A program made the translations under genes and the position numbers. Positions 10,081 through 20,610 of a stretch of DNA of 64,000 nt are shown here, in pieces. A model generated the notes under the pieces. That model saw only the letters and a list, made by a program, of their open reading frames with translations, ran no database searches and had not been told where the DNA came from. The stretch is from Hippasteria phrygiana (lineage: Eukaryota; Echinodermata; Asteroidea; Valvatida; Goniasteridae): assembly GCA_037893225.1 (NCBI GenBank), contig JAZGUH010000361.1:1178001-1242000 (forward strand), written 5' to 3'. Position 1 is the first letter of the stretch. Every line of letters starts with the position of its first letter.

Positions 10081-10760
10081 AGTTCCCCCTAAATTAATCT
10101 TTATATTTCCTAAGATGTAAACAGGATTTTTATTAACCTTGGTGGAGACTGGAGATCATCAGTGGGACCCATGGAACAAATACTGAAACTGACTATAGCC
10201 CATACAAACTGTTATGCATGAATGAGCAGAGCATACAAGGGAAATTGACAAACTTCAAAAATTGCAGAATGAGCTTTTAGACAACCACGGAATTGAACAG
10301 ATCTAGGCCTATTGGCCTGGCAACTCACAAGATCTGAATCCTATAGAACATTTGTTGGATCAACTGAAGCGGGTAGTTGATGAACACACCACTGATGACT
10401 TGCCACATTTGTTACAGGAAGAGTGGATTGCTATACCGCCACAAAGGGTTAATTATCCATAACAGTAAGTGATCGATGTCGTCAGGTGATACAACATCAC
10501 GGTGGATACACACACTATTGAAGAAATAGATCAAATTTGAACCAATTTCTGTACGGTCCTGAATAAAATCTGTACTGTGGAAAGTATTTTGCAATTTGGA
10601 AGTGTGTCAATATCACTGTCAATATCATTCATGCATAACAGTAGATATGGGCTAGTAAGTTTCAGTTTTTGTTCCATAGGTCCCATTGATGATCTCCACC
10701 AAGGTTAATAAAAATCCTGTGTACATCTTATGAAATATAAAGATTCATTTGGGGGGAACT
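10081..10760. mobile_element. Tc1-like element with ~145-bp TIRs
   Basis: The segments 10081-10228 and about 10625-10760 are inverted copies, from AGTTCCCCC inward through GGTGGAGA and CCATGGAACAAA. The left flank ends in TA. Inside is the C-terminal remnant of a Tc1/mariner transposase (10313-10462). It cannot move by itself. Confidence 0.8.
10313..10462 (+). pseudogene. Tc1-like transposase C-terminal remnant
   Basis: A 49-codon reading frame ending in TAA carries WPGNSQDLNPIEHLLDQLKR and then LLQEEWIAIPPQRV. This is the end of a Tc1-family DDE transposase: the SPDLNPIEHLWD-like motif and the EEWxxIP tail. In the family, the motif lies just before the third catalytic acidic residue. The N-terminal DNA-binding region and the first two catalytic aspartates are missing. 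It sits between the long TIRs of the surrounding element. Confidence 0.8.
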
Positions 10761-10899
10761 AAGGCCTGCGTCAAACGTGTTTCTGTCGTGTCGAATGTAA
10801 TTCATTTCGGTGTGGCAAAAGTGCGACGAATTCTACACTGTTGTCAAACGTCGAATTTAGTACATCAAATGCTTGTCGTATTTAATTGTAAAAGACAAA

Positions 10900-11395
10900 A
10901 TGGCGGACAGGGAGAGACTGGTGTGTAATTTTGCTATTTTTAAATAGCATAAGAGAAGCCAGGAAAAGATGACTTCTGCAGCAGACTTTCATGATGCATA
11001 ATTTGTTGAAGAGAAGATCTGTCGCAATTTGCATGATACTTTCGCTTTTTCTATGAAGTCGAGAAAAGGCAACCGTCATACAGAGCCCCTGTTCCCGCAG
11101 ATGTTTAATTAGAAATGAAGTTTGGTTTCAAACAATTATGGACGCGTTACACAAACAAAAGGTTCAAGCAAACGTTTCGGGTGTCGAAGGCAACTTTCAA
11201 TTTCATTTTCAACATGAGACGATTATTTGCCAGTATCGTCAGGGCAGGGGAGATTACAATTACACGATAGTGGACATGGCCGGAGTGGGCACTTCGACAG
11301 TTTCAATATTCAACAATCCATATTCAACAATCTCTGACACGATTTAGCGACCAAACACTTCCCAAAAAGCGAAGAAGAGTTTGAAGAAAAGATGT
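10900..11395 (+). pseudogene. PIF/Harbinger-like transposase remnant
   Basis: After an ATGGCGGACAGG start, broken frames lead to a stretch at about 11124-11258 that reads FKQTFRVSKATFNFIF and then MRRLFASIVRAG. This resembles the N-terminal region of HARBI1-type nucleases, where an FRVS+ATF motif is common. In-frame stops precede and follow it, and no catalytic DDE region is found. The preceding GGCCTGCGTCAAACG (10763-10777) would suit a Harbinger terminal repeat, but no matching right end was seen. The assignment rests mainly on one motif. Confidence 0.45.
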
Positions 11396-11462
11396 TGGGC
11401 ATGGAGAAACATAATTGGCAGTTTCCTTGCCTTTGGGGCTGATCACGTGATGGTCACGTTCG

Positions 11463-12040
11463 AGTGTGTGCATATCAATACCTTGTGTGGCCACCGTGAG
11501 AGATGACCACAGCTACACATCTCCTGTACATGGAGTGAACAAGGCGGTTGATAAAGGCCATTGGGATCTGTGCCCATACCCTCAGGAAATCTGCACTCAG
11601 TTCAGCTGCAGTTGTCGGCCTTGTCCGTCGTCTTTGGATCTCGTCCCACAAGTGTTCTATGGGGTTCAAATCCGGACTGATGTTGAACTGCTGGAGAAGT
11701 TGCTCTTGCAGTGTGGGTACGGGCGTTGTCATGCTGGAAGACATATGCTGGTGGTGTGCGAAATACGGCACAACGTGAGGTCTCACAACTTGATCGATGT
11801 ACTGGACAGTCGTGACCCCATGACCTCTACCTAAACCGATGTTCTGAAAGACCACTGGTCCAACTTTCTGATGAAAGCCAATACCTCCCCAAACCATGTT
11901 TGCACCTACCCACCATGGCCGTTTACAATGTACATACCGGATGCTTTGAAAACCATTCAAGTCGCATTCCACCCCTATATAGGATTTTCAGGCACAGTCA
12001 TGATTCAGAATGATGTTATACTGCACATTTCCCGAAAACG
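11463..12040 (-). pseudogene. Tc1-like transposase pseudogene
   Basis: The minus strand encodes a 165-codon frame with MVWGGIGF, SPDLNPIEHLWDEIQRRR, then IPMAFINRLVHSM and GGHTRY at the end, all hallmarks of Tc1-family DDE transposases. Around 11700-11740 the frame is shifted: the catalytic QHDNARTHTA string, which carries the second aspartate, is readable only in a neighbouring frame. Several codons that normally lie before SPDLNP are also deleted. It is therefore inactive. Its terminal repeats were not identified. Confidence 0.85.
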
Positions 12041-12058
12041 ATACTTGTGGTTGAATTT

Positions 12059-12167
12059 CATCCTACAACTCATTCTACTTTTTGAATTACTTATCAGGGA
12101 GAGCGCGAACGCAGTCCCCACTATCAGAAATTGTACTCCCGAGTTCCCCACATTTGGGGGAATCGCA
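12059..12167 (+). repeat. Block shared with 59747-59857
   Basis: About 109 bp, nearly identical to 59747-59857 in direct orientation (TCATTCTACTTTTTGA through CCCCACATTTGGGGG). At the other site it abuts the truncated start of the gene-bearing repeat. Origin unknown. Confidence 0.75.
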
Positions 12168-12539
12168 AGGGTCAACCCAGCCGAGAGTGCAATGGCCGGG
12201 CCTCGCCTTGGGAGAACTGCCTATTTCTTTTTTAAACTGGTTTATTCATACGAATAATCCATACACAAAATATGTACACAAAATATGTACATCACAAAAG
12301 CATACAAGATATATACATAAGTAAAATAATTCAAACAAACTTTGGAAACTCCAGTATAATAAACAGATCAAAAAAGGCCAAAATTATACCCTCCACCAAG
12401 AAAGACTACTTCAAAACATCACTATACCTTGCAAAACTTTACCAAAAACCGTAACTTATACATGTAACTTTACCCACCACCAAGCAAATCAAAATCAAAA
12501 CCACCACCAAGCCGATATTGAAGGCAGCAAAGTGAAGAC

Positions 12540-15500
12540 TTACTGGGTCAAGCTGGAAATAATATCACGACTACGAATTGTTTTGCCATCGAATTTGGCT
12601 TTATTCCTATTTAACCAAAGAGACATTCTGTATGAAGCGAGTTGGAGTGAAATTTTGTTTTCCATGGATTTACTGGCAACGGGAAAAATAGAATAAACGA
12701 AAAGTAACACATTAACAGGAATGTAAAGGTTAGAGAGATGGCCCAGGCGCTGCCCGAGCCACGCGCCAACCGGCAATGCTACGTCACAAGAAAAGAGCAT
12801 GTGGTCTCGATTCTCGGGTTTTCCACAATGGGGACAAAGGCCTTTATCTTTAGTGAAACGACGCAGCATATCGCCGGTTGGCAGCACATTGTGCACCATC
12901 TTGAAACTGAAAGTAAATTGTTTGTTCGACAATTTGGTGCACAATGTGCGTTTCCAAATGGTGGCCCATGGCAGACCAGGGCCACCTCTCTGTACCGTGG
13001 GTATGGTCCCTCGGGCCCCCAGTGCGGTCTCATACACATCCCTCATTTTTACATTATTCCAGTCGGCAACACTGTTTCGGTGCGTCCTATACGAACTCAA
13101 AACTAACTTGTAGAAGGGGGGAGGAAACAAAGAATGAGGTGTATTGGATCTCGCTAAGTTAGGGTCAATTTTACGAAGCGAAAGGGAGCACCAAAACCGA
13201 GCAAGGAGTTTCCATTTGGCCGGTTTCACCGAAACAATGTTGCCGACATGAACGATGTGCATGGCGGCCACCCTGCTTTGGATGTCGACCACGCCCATCC
13301 CCCCTTTGGACGGGGGGAGGAACATGGTTTTCCGATTGACATACTCGAACCTACTCCCCCAAATGTAGCGAAAAATGAGTTGGTTGATTTCCCGAATTTT
13401 CTCTTTTGGGGGAGGGGCAACCTCGGCAAGATACCAAATTTTGGATAACAAAAAAAGATTCACTACCTCGACCCTGCCTTTCATGCTGATGTCGCCGTTC
13501 TCTTCCCAGAGGTGAATAGACTGCTTGAGTTGATCGATTTTGGCCCCCCACATTTTATTCAAACAATTATCGTACCCGAAATGAATGCCCACAATTTTGG
13601 CCGAAGTTGCCCACCGTATGTCAACCGGACCCGACACCCTGTTTTTCCATTTACCCAAGTAAACGCCACACGTCTTCTGCCGATTTAATTTGGCCCCGGA
13701 CGCAAGTTCGTATCTCCGGATGAGTTGGAAACTCTTGACGATCGACCGGTCGTCCGACAGGATCAGGGTCGTATCGTCAGCGTACATAGACACCTTGGCT
13801 TCGGACCCCCCCGGCAACTTAATTCCACGGATCTTCGGATCCGCCCTTATCGCACACCCGAGGGGCTCTAACGCAAGAATGTATAAGAGCGGCGAAAGGG
13901 GACACCCCTGGCGAACCCCCCGGGTGAGCGGGAACGGATCCGACAAATTACCGTTGCAAATCACTCTGCTATGGATATCAGTGTAGAGAATTTTCACCCA
14001 TTTGCAAAAATTTTGTCCAAAGCCAAGGTGTCCCAGAATCTGCCTCAGATACTCCCAGCTAACCCTGTCAAACGCCTTTTGTTGGTCCAGAGACACAAAC
14101 ACTGCGCCCATTTTGGTCTGATCAACGTAATCCTGAATATTGCGCAACAGGTGTGCGTTGTCCGTTATGGATCTCCCCGCCACCGAGCAAGTCTGATCTA
14201 AATGAACAATTTTGTCCAGCACTTTGCGAAGTCTGGTGGCGAGGATTTTAGACAGGATCTTATAGTCCGTGTTCAACAACGATATGGGCCTCCAGTTTGT
14301 GAGTTCCTCCCTGCTACCCTTCCCCTTGTACAAAAGTGAAATGATCCCCTCCCTTTGGCTATTCCCCATTTTTTCTTCCATGAAAATACAATTGATAACA
14401 TCACAAACCGATTGGCCTACATCGTTGAAGAACTTCAGATAAAATTCGGCGGGCAGCCCGTCGGATCCGGGGGATTTGCCCGCCGCCATACCGGACAGCG
14501 CACTATGCACCTCAGACAGGGTAATCGACCCCTCAAGTGACAATTGCTCTTCGGGGCCGAGTTTCCTGTCTAAGAAACCCATGAGGAAGTCAATTTCGCC
14601 TTGATCTACAGGGACGGCCGTGTACAGATTTTTGTAGAAGGTTTTGCAAATGTCGGTCATTTCATGGGGGTCGGAGGTGACACGGCCGTCTTTGTTTTGG
14701 AGGCTACTCATACGTTTAATATCGGGGTCACTGCGAAGGGGAAAGATGCCGCCAATTTCACTACCTATCTGAAAACATCTGGATTTACGACTAGGGGGGG
14801 GAGAAACATTGCAGGTTTTAAGTTGTGATTTAAGATCTTGAAGTTGGGGTATGAGGTCAAAATTACCGTTATCTACTTGGGTTTGCCGGAAATTGACTTG
14901 CCTCATGAGTTCCTTATATTCAGAATTCCGTCGCCTAGCTTTATCGACAGAAAATGCAATCACCGTCCTTTTTAATTCAATGTTCCCCTCCTCCCACCAG
15001 TCAATAAGGCTGTCAAACCTGTCTTTATTACCCTCCCAATTAGCCCAAGTGTTACCCACCACCATTCCAAAATCATTATCATCCAAAAGGGAAGTATTAA
15101 GTTTCCAACTCCCCCTTCCGGAACCCCCGACATTCCCCAAAATTTTGCAAGTAACGAGGTCATGATCAGAAAATGGGAAGGCGGTGATTGCATTTTGGGA
15201 GTCTGCCAACAATTCACGGGACAAATAAAAGCGATCAATACGCGTGGCGCATGTGTTGTCCTTATTATGCCATGTGAACCTTTTCACGTGTTGGTTTTGC
15301 TCGCGCCACGCGTCGGCCAGTCCGAGTGGCCCAACTGCCTTATGTAATTCTTTGATCCCCCTGTGATTGTTATACAAAGTAGTGTCCCCCTTGATGTTAT
15401 CCCATTCCAAATTCTCAATACAATTGAAATCACCCCCCAGAATGATGTGTCTCATGCCCCGGCAATGGGGCAGTAGTTCTTCAGAAAAGAACCGCTGCCT

Positions 15501-15899
15501 CTCGCCGGGGACATTCGGGCTGTAAACGTTGACGATGCGAATTTTGGTTTTCGACCCCGGTAATTTGACAGTAATGGAAACCACGCGGCCGGCACTGTCC
15601 CGTGAAAAGTCGGTCGGCCCCCACGTGTGGCGCTTAGAAAGCAAGATGGCGACGCCACAACTGGAGGACGTCCCGAAGGACCAAAACCCAGCGCCACCAA
15701 ATTCCCGAGCCCACGCCCTGGCCTCGTAGAAGCCAGAAGCGTGGGTCTCCTGCAACAGCAAGACATCAATGTCTCGCTCATTGCAGGAGTCGAAAATCTG
15801 ATGACGCCTGACACTATTTTTACGTAAACCATTAACATTCAAACTAGCAACAGAAATATGCATCAAAACACAGAAAAGGAACAAGCCAACTTGACCCAT
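12540..15899 (-). CDS. LINE ORF2: endonuclease-reverse transcriptase
   Basis: A 1119-codon frame that would nick target DNA and copy the element RNA into it. The N-terminal APE-type endonuclease (about residues 14-235) shows SLNVNGLR, LLLQETH, GGDFN (near 154), RIDRFYLS and SDHDLV. The reverse transcriptase shows NWRPISLLN, SLDQQKAFDRV (near 600, catalytic D), GVRQGCPLSP, MYADDTTLIL (YADD at 706-709) and GAKLNRQKT. A C-terminal CPHCGKPENRDHMLFSC (about 1022) is a CCHC-type motif. The start chosen is the ATG at 15899, 20 nt after the ORF1 stop. The open frame actually continues upstream to 16787 because ORF1 carries a 1-nt shift. No in-frame stop interrupts it, so it may encode an active enzyme although ORF1 is broken. 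Confidence 0.9.
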   Translation of the reverse strand: MGQVGLFLFCVLMHISVASLNVNGLRKNSVRRHQIFDSCNERDIDVLLLQETHASGFYEARAWAREFGGAGFWSFGTSSSCGVAILLSKRHTWGPTDFSRDSAGRVVSITVKLPGSKTKIRIVNVYSPNVPGERQRFFSEELLPHCRGMRHIILGGDFNCIENLEWDNIKGDTTLYNNHRGIKELHKAVGPLGLADAWREQNQHVKRFTWHNKDNTCATRIDRFYLSRELLADSQNAITAFPFSDHDLVTCKILGNVGGSGRGSWKLNTSLLDDNDFGMVVGNTWANWEGNKDRFDSLIDWWEEGNIELKRTVIAFSVDKARRRNSEYKELMRQVNFRQTQVDNGNFDLIPQLQDLKSQLKTCNVSPPPSRKSRCFQIGSEIGGIFPLRSDPDIKRMSSLQNKDGRVTSDPHEMTDICKTFYKNLYTAVPVDQGEIDFLMGFLDRKLGPEEQLSLEGSITLSEVHSALSGMAAGKSPGSDGLPAEFYLKFFNDVGQSVCDVINCIFMEEKMGNSQREGIISLLYKGKGSREELTNWRPISLLNTDYKILSKILATRLRKVLDKIVHLDQTCSVAGRSITDNAHLLRNIQDYVDQTKMGAVFVSLDQQKAFDRVSWEYLRQILGHLGFGQNFCKWVKILYTDIHSRVICNGNLSDPFPLTRGVRQGCPLSPLLYILALEPLGCAIRADPKIRGIKLPGGSEAKVSMYADDTTLILSDDRSIVKSFQLIRRYELASGAKLNRQKTCGVYLGKWKNRVSGPVDIRWATSAKIVGIHFGYDNCLNKMWGAKIDQLKQSIHLWEENGDISMKGRVEVVNLFLLSKIWYLAEVAPPPKEKIREINQLIFRYIWGSRFEYVNRKTMFLPPSKGGMGVVDIQSRVAAMHIVHVGNIVSVKPAKWKLLARFWCSLSLRKIDPNLARSNTPHSLFPPPFYKLVLSSYRTHRNSVADWNNVKMRDVYETALGARGTIPTVQRGGPGLPWATIWKRTLCTKLSNKQFTFSFKMVHNVLPTGDMLRRFTKDKGLCPHCGKPENRDHMLFSCDVALPVGAWLGQRLGHLSNLYIPVNVLLFVYSIFPVASKSMENKISLQLASYRMSLWLNRNKAKFDGKTIRSRDIISSLTQ

Positions 15900-15918
15900 A
15901 ATTGAGAGAGAAGAAAAC

Positions 15919-16787
15919 CTACTGTCCCTTCTTTGCTGCCTTCCTTCTCTGCCGGCGCCGCCTGGGAGGGCTCCACACACCTTCCGCGGACGACGAGCGT
16001 CCCCTCTTTGAGGACACCATTGAGATGGTAGATTCGCCCGAAGTCGATGAGATCTCCTCTGCTTCCAAAACCAGCTCAGCCCAGGTGGCCGCCCGGGCAG
16101 CGGGATCTTCCGCAGCGGGATCTTCCGCCGTACTGACTTGCCCGAGGCGTTCTGCTGATAGAACGCCTCAGACATGGTGTCGGTGGTGGTGTCCGTGGTG
16201 ACAGTGTCCGCAGTGGTGTCGCCACTGCTAGTCGCAGCGGAAGCGGCACCGGCGGATGCCTTAGTGCTACTCCTCTTCTCGGCCTTGGTTGTTTCTGCTG
16301 CCTTGGTCTTAGTCGTGGGCGTAGTTGTGGTCTTGGCATCCGTCCTGGCGTCCGTCTTGGCGTCCTCAGAGGGGGTGACTAGCGTTGGGGCGTCCGATCG
16401 GCTGGCCCTGCCCTCAGCAGGCGGGGGGAAGGACATGGTCGCAGGCGGGCGGCTGCTGTCCGATGACTCACTTAAACGCCGTCCTCTCACCAGGTTAGCG
16501 TAGGAGTTCCTGCAGGTGCGCGATGTGTGTCCCTCCGTCCCGCACTGCCGACAGCGAAGAGGGTTCGGACACTCGGCGATGCGGTGCCCAAGTTCACCAC
16601 AATTAAAGCAGGCCATGGTGGGACACTGCGCTGCCTTGTGACCTGTCTCGCTGCATCGGCGACATGTCTCTGGTTGTCCAGGGTACTGTATGGCCAGTTG
16701 GAAACCACCAATGCGCAGGTAGGATGGGATGGGCTGTTCTAACTCCATCCTGGCGTGGCGGTGTCCATTTTCCCACAGGGGGTGCAT
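15919..16787 (-). pseudogene. LINE ORF1 C-terminal part, frameshifted
   Basis: Encodes the nucleic-acid-binding ORF1 protein of the LINE. Three CCHC knuckles are visible near the start: CRRCSETGHKAAQC, CFNCGELGHRIAEC and CRQCGTEGHTSRTC. A Ser/Thr/Ala-rich linker (about 16200-16480) follows. The frame used by the knuckles and linker continues only as a low-quality sequence after about 16135. A frame offset by one instead gives an acidic then basic tail with WAELVLEAEE and RRRRQRRKAAKKGQ, stopping at 15921-15919. That tail is most likely the true C-terminus, so this copy has suffered a 1-nt indel near 16130-16170. The 5' end is cut off by the nested insertion at 16801. Confidence 0.8.
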
Positions 16788-17420
16788 TGACGTAAACAGT
16801 AGAGAGCTTTCGATTCGGGACGGTAGAGCGTACAGGACGGAGAGTCAACCGAACGTGACGACCCTCGCACACACGCTCCCGTCCTGATTTGTAAGCTGTT
16901 TCGATTTCTGTGTACGGTGACGAGACGCGTGGTGGCGTGATCACAAGTGCAGCGCAAACGCCCTCTCTCGATCGCGATTGGTATATCAACAATCGCGAAT
17001 GATTTCTATACTTCAGCCTCATGAATTTGAGTTCGTACCTACGCTCGAAACAGATTTTATAGGCCTAGTTTTAAAGTTGTTTAGCACTCAAACAACAGTA
17101 AAGTCACTCACCGAGCAGCCATTTGTCAAGGGCGGCGGAACAGGGGTGGCAGGGGTGGCAGTTGCCAACCCAAAATACACTTGTGGAGCGTATTGGGGTG
17201 GTAGTGCCACCCCAATACGCTTTAAGCAGTTTTAAGCAGTAACATTAGTTTCTTTTGTTTCCACATTCTGTCTTAATTGGTTGGGTGACAAACATAAAAA
17301 AACAAAAAAACACCTTTGTTTCGCATAGCATTCCAGGCACGCGTTACAGCGGGCCCCGGCCCCACGCCGTTAGACGCTTCGCTCGCTCCGCTTCGCGTTC
17401 GGGTCATCACTATTTATTTG

Positions 17421-18460
17421 CAGGCGTGGATCCGGGGGGGGGGGGGGGCGCCGCGGGGGTACGTGCCCCCCCCCCCCCCCCCGGTAAATCGAGTATAAAA
17501 AAAGGAGAAAAAGGAGGGGGAGGGAGCGCAACCTCCTTACAAAAATACCGGCGCCGATATTAAACATACTACTTTTTGGCATAATAAAACTTTCCTGAAA
17601 AATGCAATAAGAAGAAAAAAAATTATGAATCATGTCATATATAGAACGGAAACCCTCTTTTAAGAGAAAACCGGAATATTTCCCGGAGCCCGGGGATTTC
17701 AATTCTCCATCTCAACATCTAATCCCCTGGGGTGAGTTTATTACTAGTTACATGGCCACAACCAGCAGGAAACAATTGATCACTGAATGACATACTAAAG
17801 GTGCCCAAATCCTTTTTGGGTGGCCTAAACGCACACATTCAATATATAATATTCAGTGCCATATTTGTTCATGTCCAGTAATGAAACCAGGTATTATTTT
17901 TTGATCGTTGAAATTGGTGCACAAACATGGCTAAAATAATGGCTAAAAATAATGGCTAAAATAATGATATATATATTCTCCATATAATCTTAACAACTTT
18001 TGCTAAAAAAAGTCTGGTGAAAGTGGCCAGGAAACGCCTCAGATTGTACCACGGAGCATCCAGAATCCAACATTTTTCGGGGCCCTTAAGCGGGCCCCGG
18101 ACCCACGCACTAAGGGCTTCGCGCTTCGCAATCCCAATTAAAGGGCAAAAAATGAAAATTAAACTCCCAAAATGGGGGAGGGACAAACTTAGTTTTTTGT
18201 AGCCATGACATGGCTAAAATATTGGCTAAAAATAATGGCTAAAATAATGACATATATTTTCCATTATAATCTTTACAACTTTTGCAAAAAAAGTCAGGTG
18301 AAAGTGGACATCAGGAATCGCCTCAGATTGCACCACGGAGCATCTAGAAAATTAATAAAAGCCCTTACGGACCTCACGCCGAAAGCCGTAAGGGCTTCGC
18401 GTTCGCATTTTGTCCGTTTTGGGTGTGCCCCGGTCTACACAATTCCCGGATCCGCGCCTG
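17421..18460. mobile_element. Innermost hAT-like transposon, CAGGCG ends
   Basis: The ends CAGGCGTGGATCCGGG and CCCGGATCCGCGCCTG are inverted, with the 5-bp repeat ATTTG on each side (17416-17420, 18461-18465). It holds G and C runs, and two tandem units (17929-18204 and 18205-18420) that share CGCCTCAGATTG and CCACGGAGCATC. No transposase is seen. Confidence 0.85.
17929..18420 (+). repeat. Two tandem ~215-275-bp units
   Basis: Both units run from a block of GGCTAAAAATAATGGCTAAA through CAACTTTTGC and GGTGAAAGTGG to TAAGGGCTTCGCG. The first has extra sequence at its end. They lie inside the innermost nested transposon. Confidence 0.75.
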
Positions 18461-18745
18461 ATTTGCCACCCCAATAAAAATCAGCTTCCGCCGCCCTTGT
18501 TTGTATTAGACTCCATGTTGTTTTTCACGCAGCGAATGTCACTGTACACGCGCGCTGTGATTTACAGTGACAACGTGTACAAACTATACTGCTCCGTCGT
18601 GCTTACAGACCGGACGCTATTTCACCCGAGAACCGTTCCCAAACTCAACAGGACGGAGACATGTTCGGTTTCGCGCATGCGCAGATCGATGTTTTCGCTC
18701 GGATTACCGTCCTCTTTGTCTCCCGTCCCGAATCGAAAGCTCTCT

Positions 18746-18985
18746 AATCTTCTTGCACGCCGGTACAACTTCCACTCTCCTCTGGTTGATGACGAGGCCA
18801 GTGTTGAGTAGCTTCTCACGGGATTCGGCATTCCTTGCTGTGACGCACCAGCGCACCTCGGAAACTTGCTGGACGCACGCCACTCCAGCTTCACCCATCG
18901 TCTTGCCAACTCCATCACAAACAAGGGAGTAACTGCTTTTCACCTCCAAGTTCAGGAAAACCGTCAATTCTCGTTTCAGTTCCAT
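18746..18985 (-). pseudogene. LINE ORF1 N-terminal part
   Basis: Starts MELKRELTVFLN and runs to VVPACKKI, where the nested transposon cuts in. It is highly similar to copy 2 (start at 36615). The region contains a conserved hydrophobic and basic segment but no domain that I can name. It belongs with 15919-16787. Confidence 0.85.
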
Positions 18986-19329
18986 GGTTGTTTATGGAGC
19001 GTGGATAAAGTGGGGTTTAGGTACAATTAACCCCATACCTGGCGCTTGATCACAGTATCTCCTGAGCCAGGTAAGTATGCCTGTAATGGTGGAATTTTTA
19101 CCTGGTGTTCTTCAACGGTATTCGTTTTAATCACGGTGTTCATGTTCGTCTTTTCTAAGCACCGTAACCAGCGTTTTGACTCGTACACTGCGCATGCGCA
19201 AATTTCATATGCAAATTGTAGGCCGTTGACCCTTCGCTGCAAGCTTGCTGCGCTGCGATTGCGTACGTACTGTACGTACGTATCATATACTTGTAGCTAC
19301 AGCTTAAGGGCAACACGTCACACAGCTGC

Positions 19330-20430
19330 TCGTTGACCTCTGACCTCAACGCGCGTCTCGGCAAATCAGATGTAGGGTTAATTTGGGTACCGGTTGTAGA
19401 CTGTAGACTAGCGATTGTAGACTGTAGACTCTGGTCCAATGAGGTGGCGCGAAATTGTAGACTGTAGACTGTAGACTGCAGGATTGCACTCCGATCCCGT
19501 AGACACAACGTCTGGGAGTGGAGTCTACGCCGCAAGATCACCACACGTTTCACGGCGGCCGGTCGCGAGCGAATTGGCAACTTGAAAAGTAGGGCTCGTC
19601 CATTGTGCGTGCCTAGCTATATACATGTACGTAATCCTACACTTCAAGTGATGCGTTGCACAATATACGTAGAATATAATAATGTACACGACCATGCCTC
19701 GAAAATGTGCCGTTTGTCTAAAAATCATTGACAGAAGTTACTTTAGGAATGCCAGTTTGGTTCGGAAAAGTCGGCTCGGACCCGGCGTTGGAATCATTTA
19801 ATGTGGTGACCGTGCCCTTGGCGCTTTTGTTTGCGTACAGGCTGCACAGTAGGCCTATGTGCGGCGCCAGTCTGAATGTCCGGACGTCAATGCTTTGGGT
19901 TTTTTCTGATTTTCTCCTTTATAATTACACATTATGGTAGACTGAGTTTTACACTCAGACCTTGGAAAATTAATCTAACCAATAAAGTTAGGAAACTCAA
20001 GTTTGACAGACGATTTCTCTCTTGTTTCCAACTCCTTTTCCTTGAATTTGGTATCATTGGAAAGCCCTGTTATTCTTCATTACAATGATGTGTCATTAAT
20101 GATTGAGCAATTGGAGGATGTGCATCAGCACAGCTGAATATGGGGGTGGGTGTAAAGTGAAATGTTACAAAATGCATTGTTATTGTCCAAAAGTGTATTG
20201 ACTCTTGCTGTTAGGAGTTGTTTGGAGGATTGGTGTGTCTGGAATGATTCTCTGCTTACTAACCAATATTTAAAGGTTGTAAGCCATAAATATGCCGGAA
20301 AAGTTTAGAAATCCACATGGCCTGTCACAATAAATTGCCTCCGGGATAGCAACTCTGTTGTTATAATGTGCCTGCGTTTCAAACAGAGTAAAATAATTGG
20401 TCATTTTCTGCACTCAAACACCCAGTACAC
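19330..20430 (+). repeat. Block shared with 48795-49825
   Basis: Direct copy of 48795-49825, from TGACCTCAACGCGCGTCTCGG through several TGTAGACTG repeats to AAACACCCAGTA. In the other copy it continues into the gene-bearing repeat unit, so it may be its 5' (upstream) block. The two copies vary in the number of TGTAGACTG units. No coding potential. Confidence 0.8.
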
Positions 20431-20434
20431 TGTA

Positions 20435-20610
20435 AACATAAGTTAGTCATTTTGACTAATAAAAGTTAGTCCTGCCCTATGTCTGAAAGGACCAACTAAA
20501 GTTAGTCATCAAGCCAGATGACTAATATTTATTAGTCGAATATTAGTCATTCAAAATGATGACTAATCACAATAGTCATGTGACTAAGATTTTATTTCCT
20601 GTAAAAACAA
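20435..20610. mobile_element. TTAGTCA-rich palindromic MITE
   Basis: After ACACTGTAAAC, about ten copies of TTAGTC or its inverse GACTAA are packed into 150 bp in both orientations. The corresponding site at 49820 lacks it, so it is an insertion into the shared block. The right boundary is not fixed. Confidence 0.5.

Larger units (their letters stand above)
17127..18499. mobile_element. Middle nested transposon, CAAGGGCGGCGGAA ends
   Basis: The ends CAAGGGCGGCGGAA and TTCCGCCGCCCTTG are perfect inverted repeats. They are flanked by the 5-bp direct repeat TTTGT (17122-17126 and 18500-18504). It is inserted in the outer element and itself contains the element at 17421-18460. No ORF is left once the inner element is removed. 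The 5-bp target duplication groups it with the hAT-like MITEs of this window. Confidence 0.85.
16801..18745. mobile_element. Outer nested DNA transposon in LINE ORF1
   Basis: Inverted ends of about 23 bp, starting AGAGAGCTTTCGATTCGGG, at 16801-16823 and 18723-18745. It splits LINE ORF1: the LINE sequence stops at GACGTAAACAG and resumes at ATCTTCTTGCACGCC, as shown by alignment with the uninterrupted copy 2 near 36370. With the inner insertions removed it is about 570 bp, with no ORF, so it is non-autonomous. The target duplication is unclear (at most 1-2 bases). Confidence 0.85.
12230..19040 (-). mobile_element. Tx1-like LINE, copy 1, nearly full length
   Basis: A minus-strand non-LTR retrotransposon. 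It has a 5' UTR starting near 19040, ORF1 N-terminus (18746-18985), ORF1 remainder with zinc knuckles (15919-16787), ORF2 (12540-15899) and a 3' UTR of about 300 bp to about 12230. ORF1 is split by nested DNA transposons at 16801-18745 and lacks about 105 bp that copy 2 retains. Similarity to copy 2 ends at the same point beyond the ORF1 start in both (19040 and 36673), which fixes the 5' end. Tx1-like placement rests on the EN plus RT architecture and CCHC-bearing ORF1. Confidence 0.85.

Noticed and set aside
16174..16503. 109-codon plus-strand frame
   Set aside because: Antisense shadow of the Ser/Thr/Ala-rich linker of LINE ORF1.
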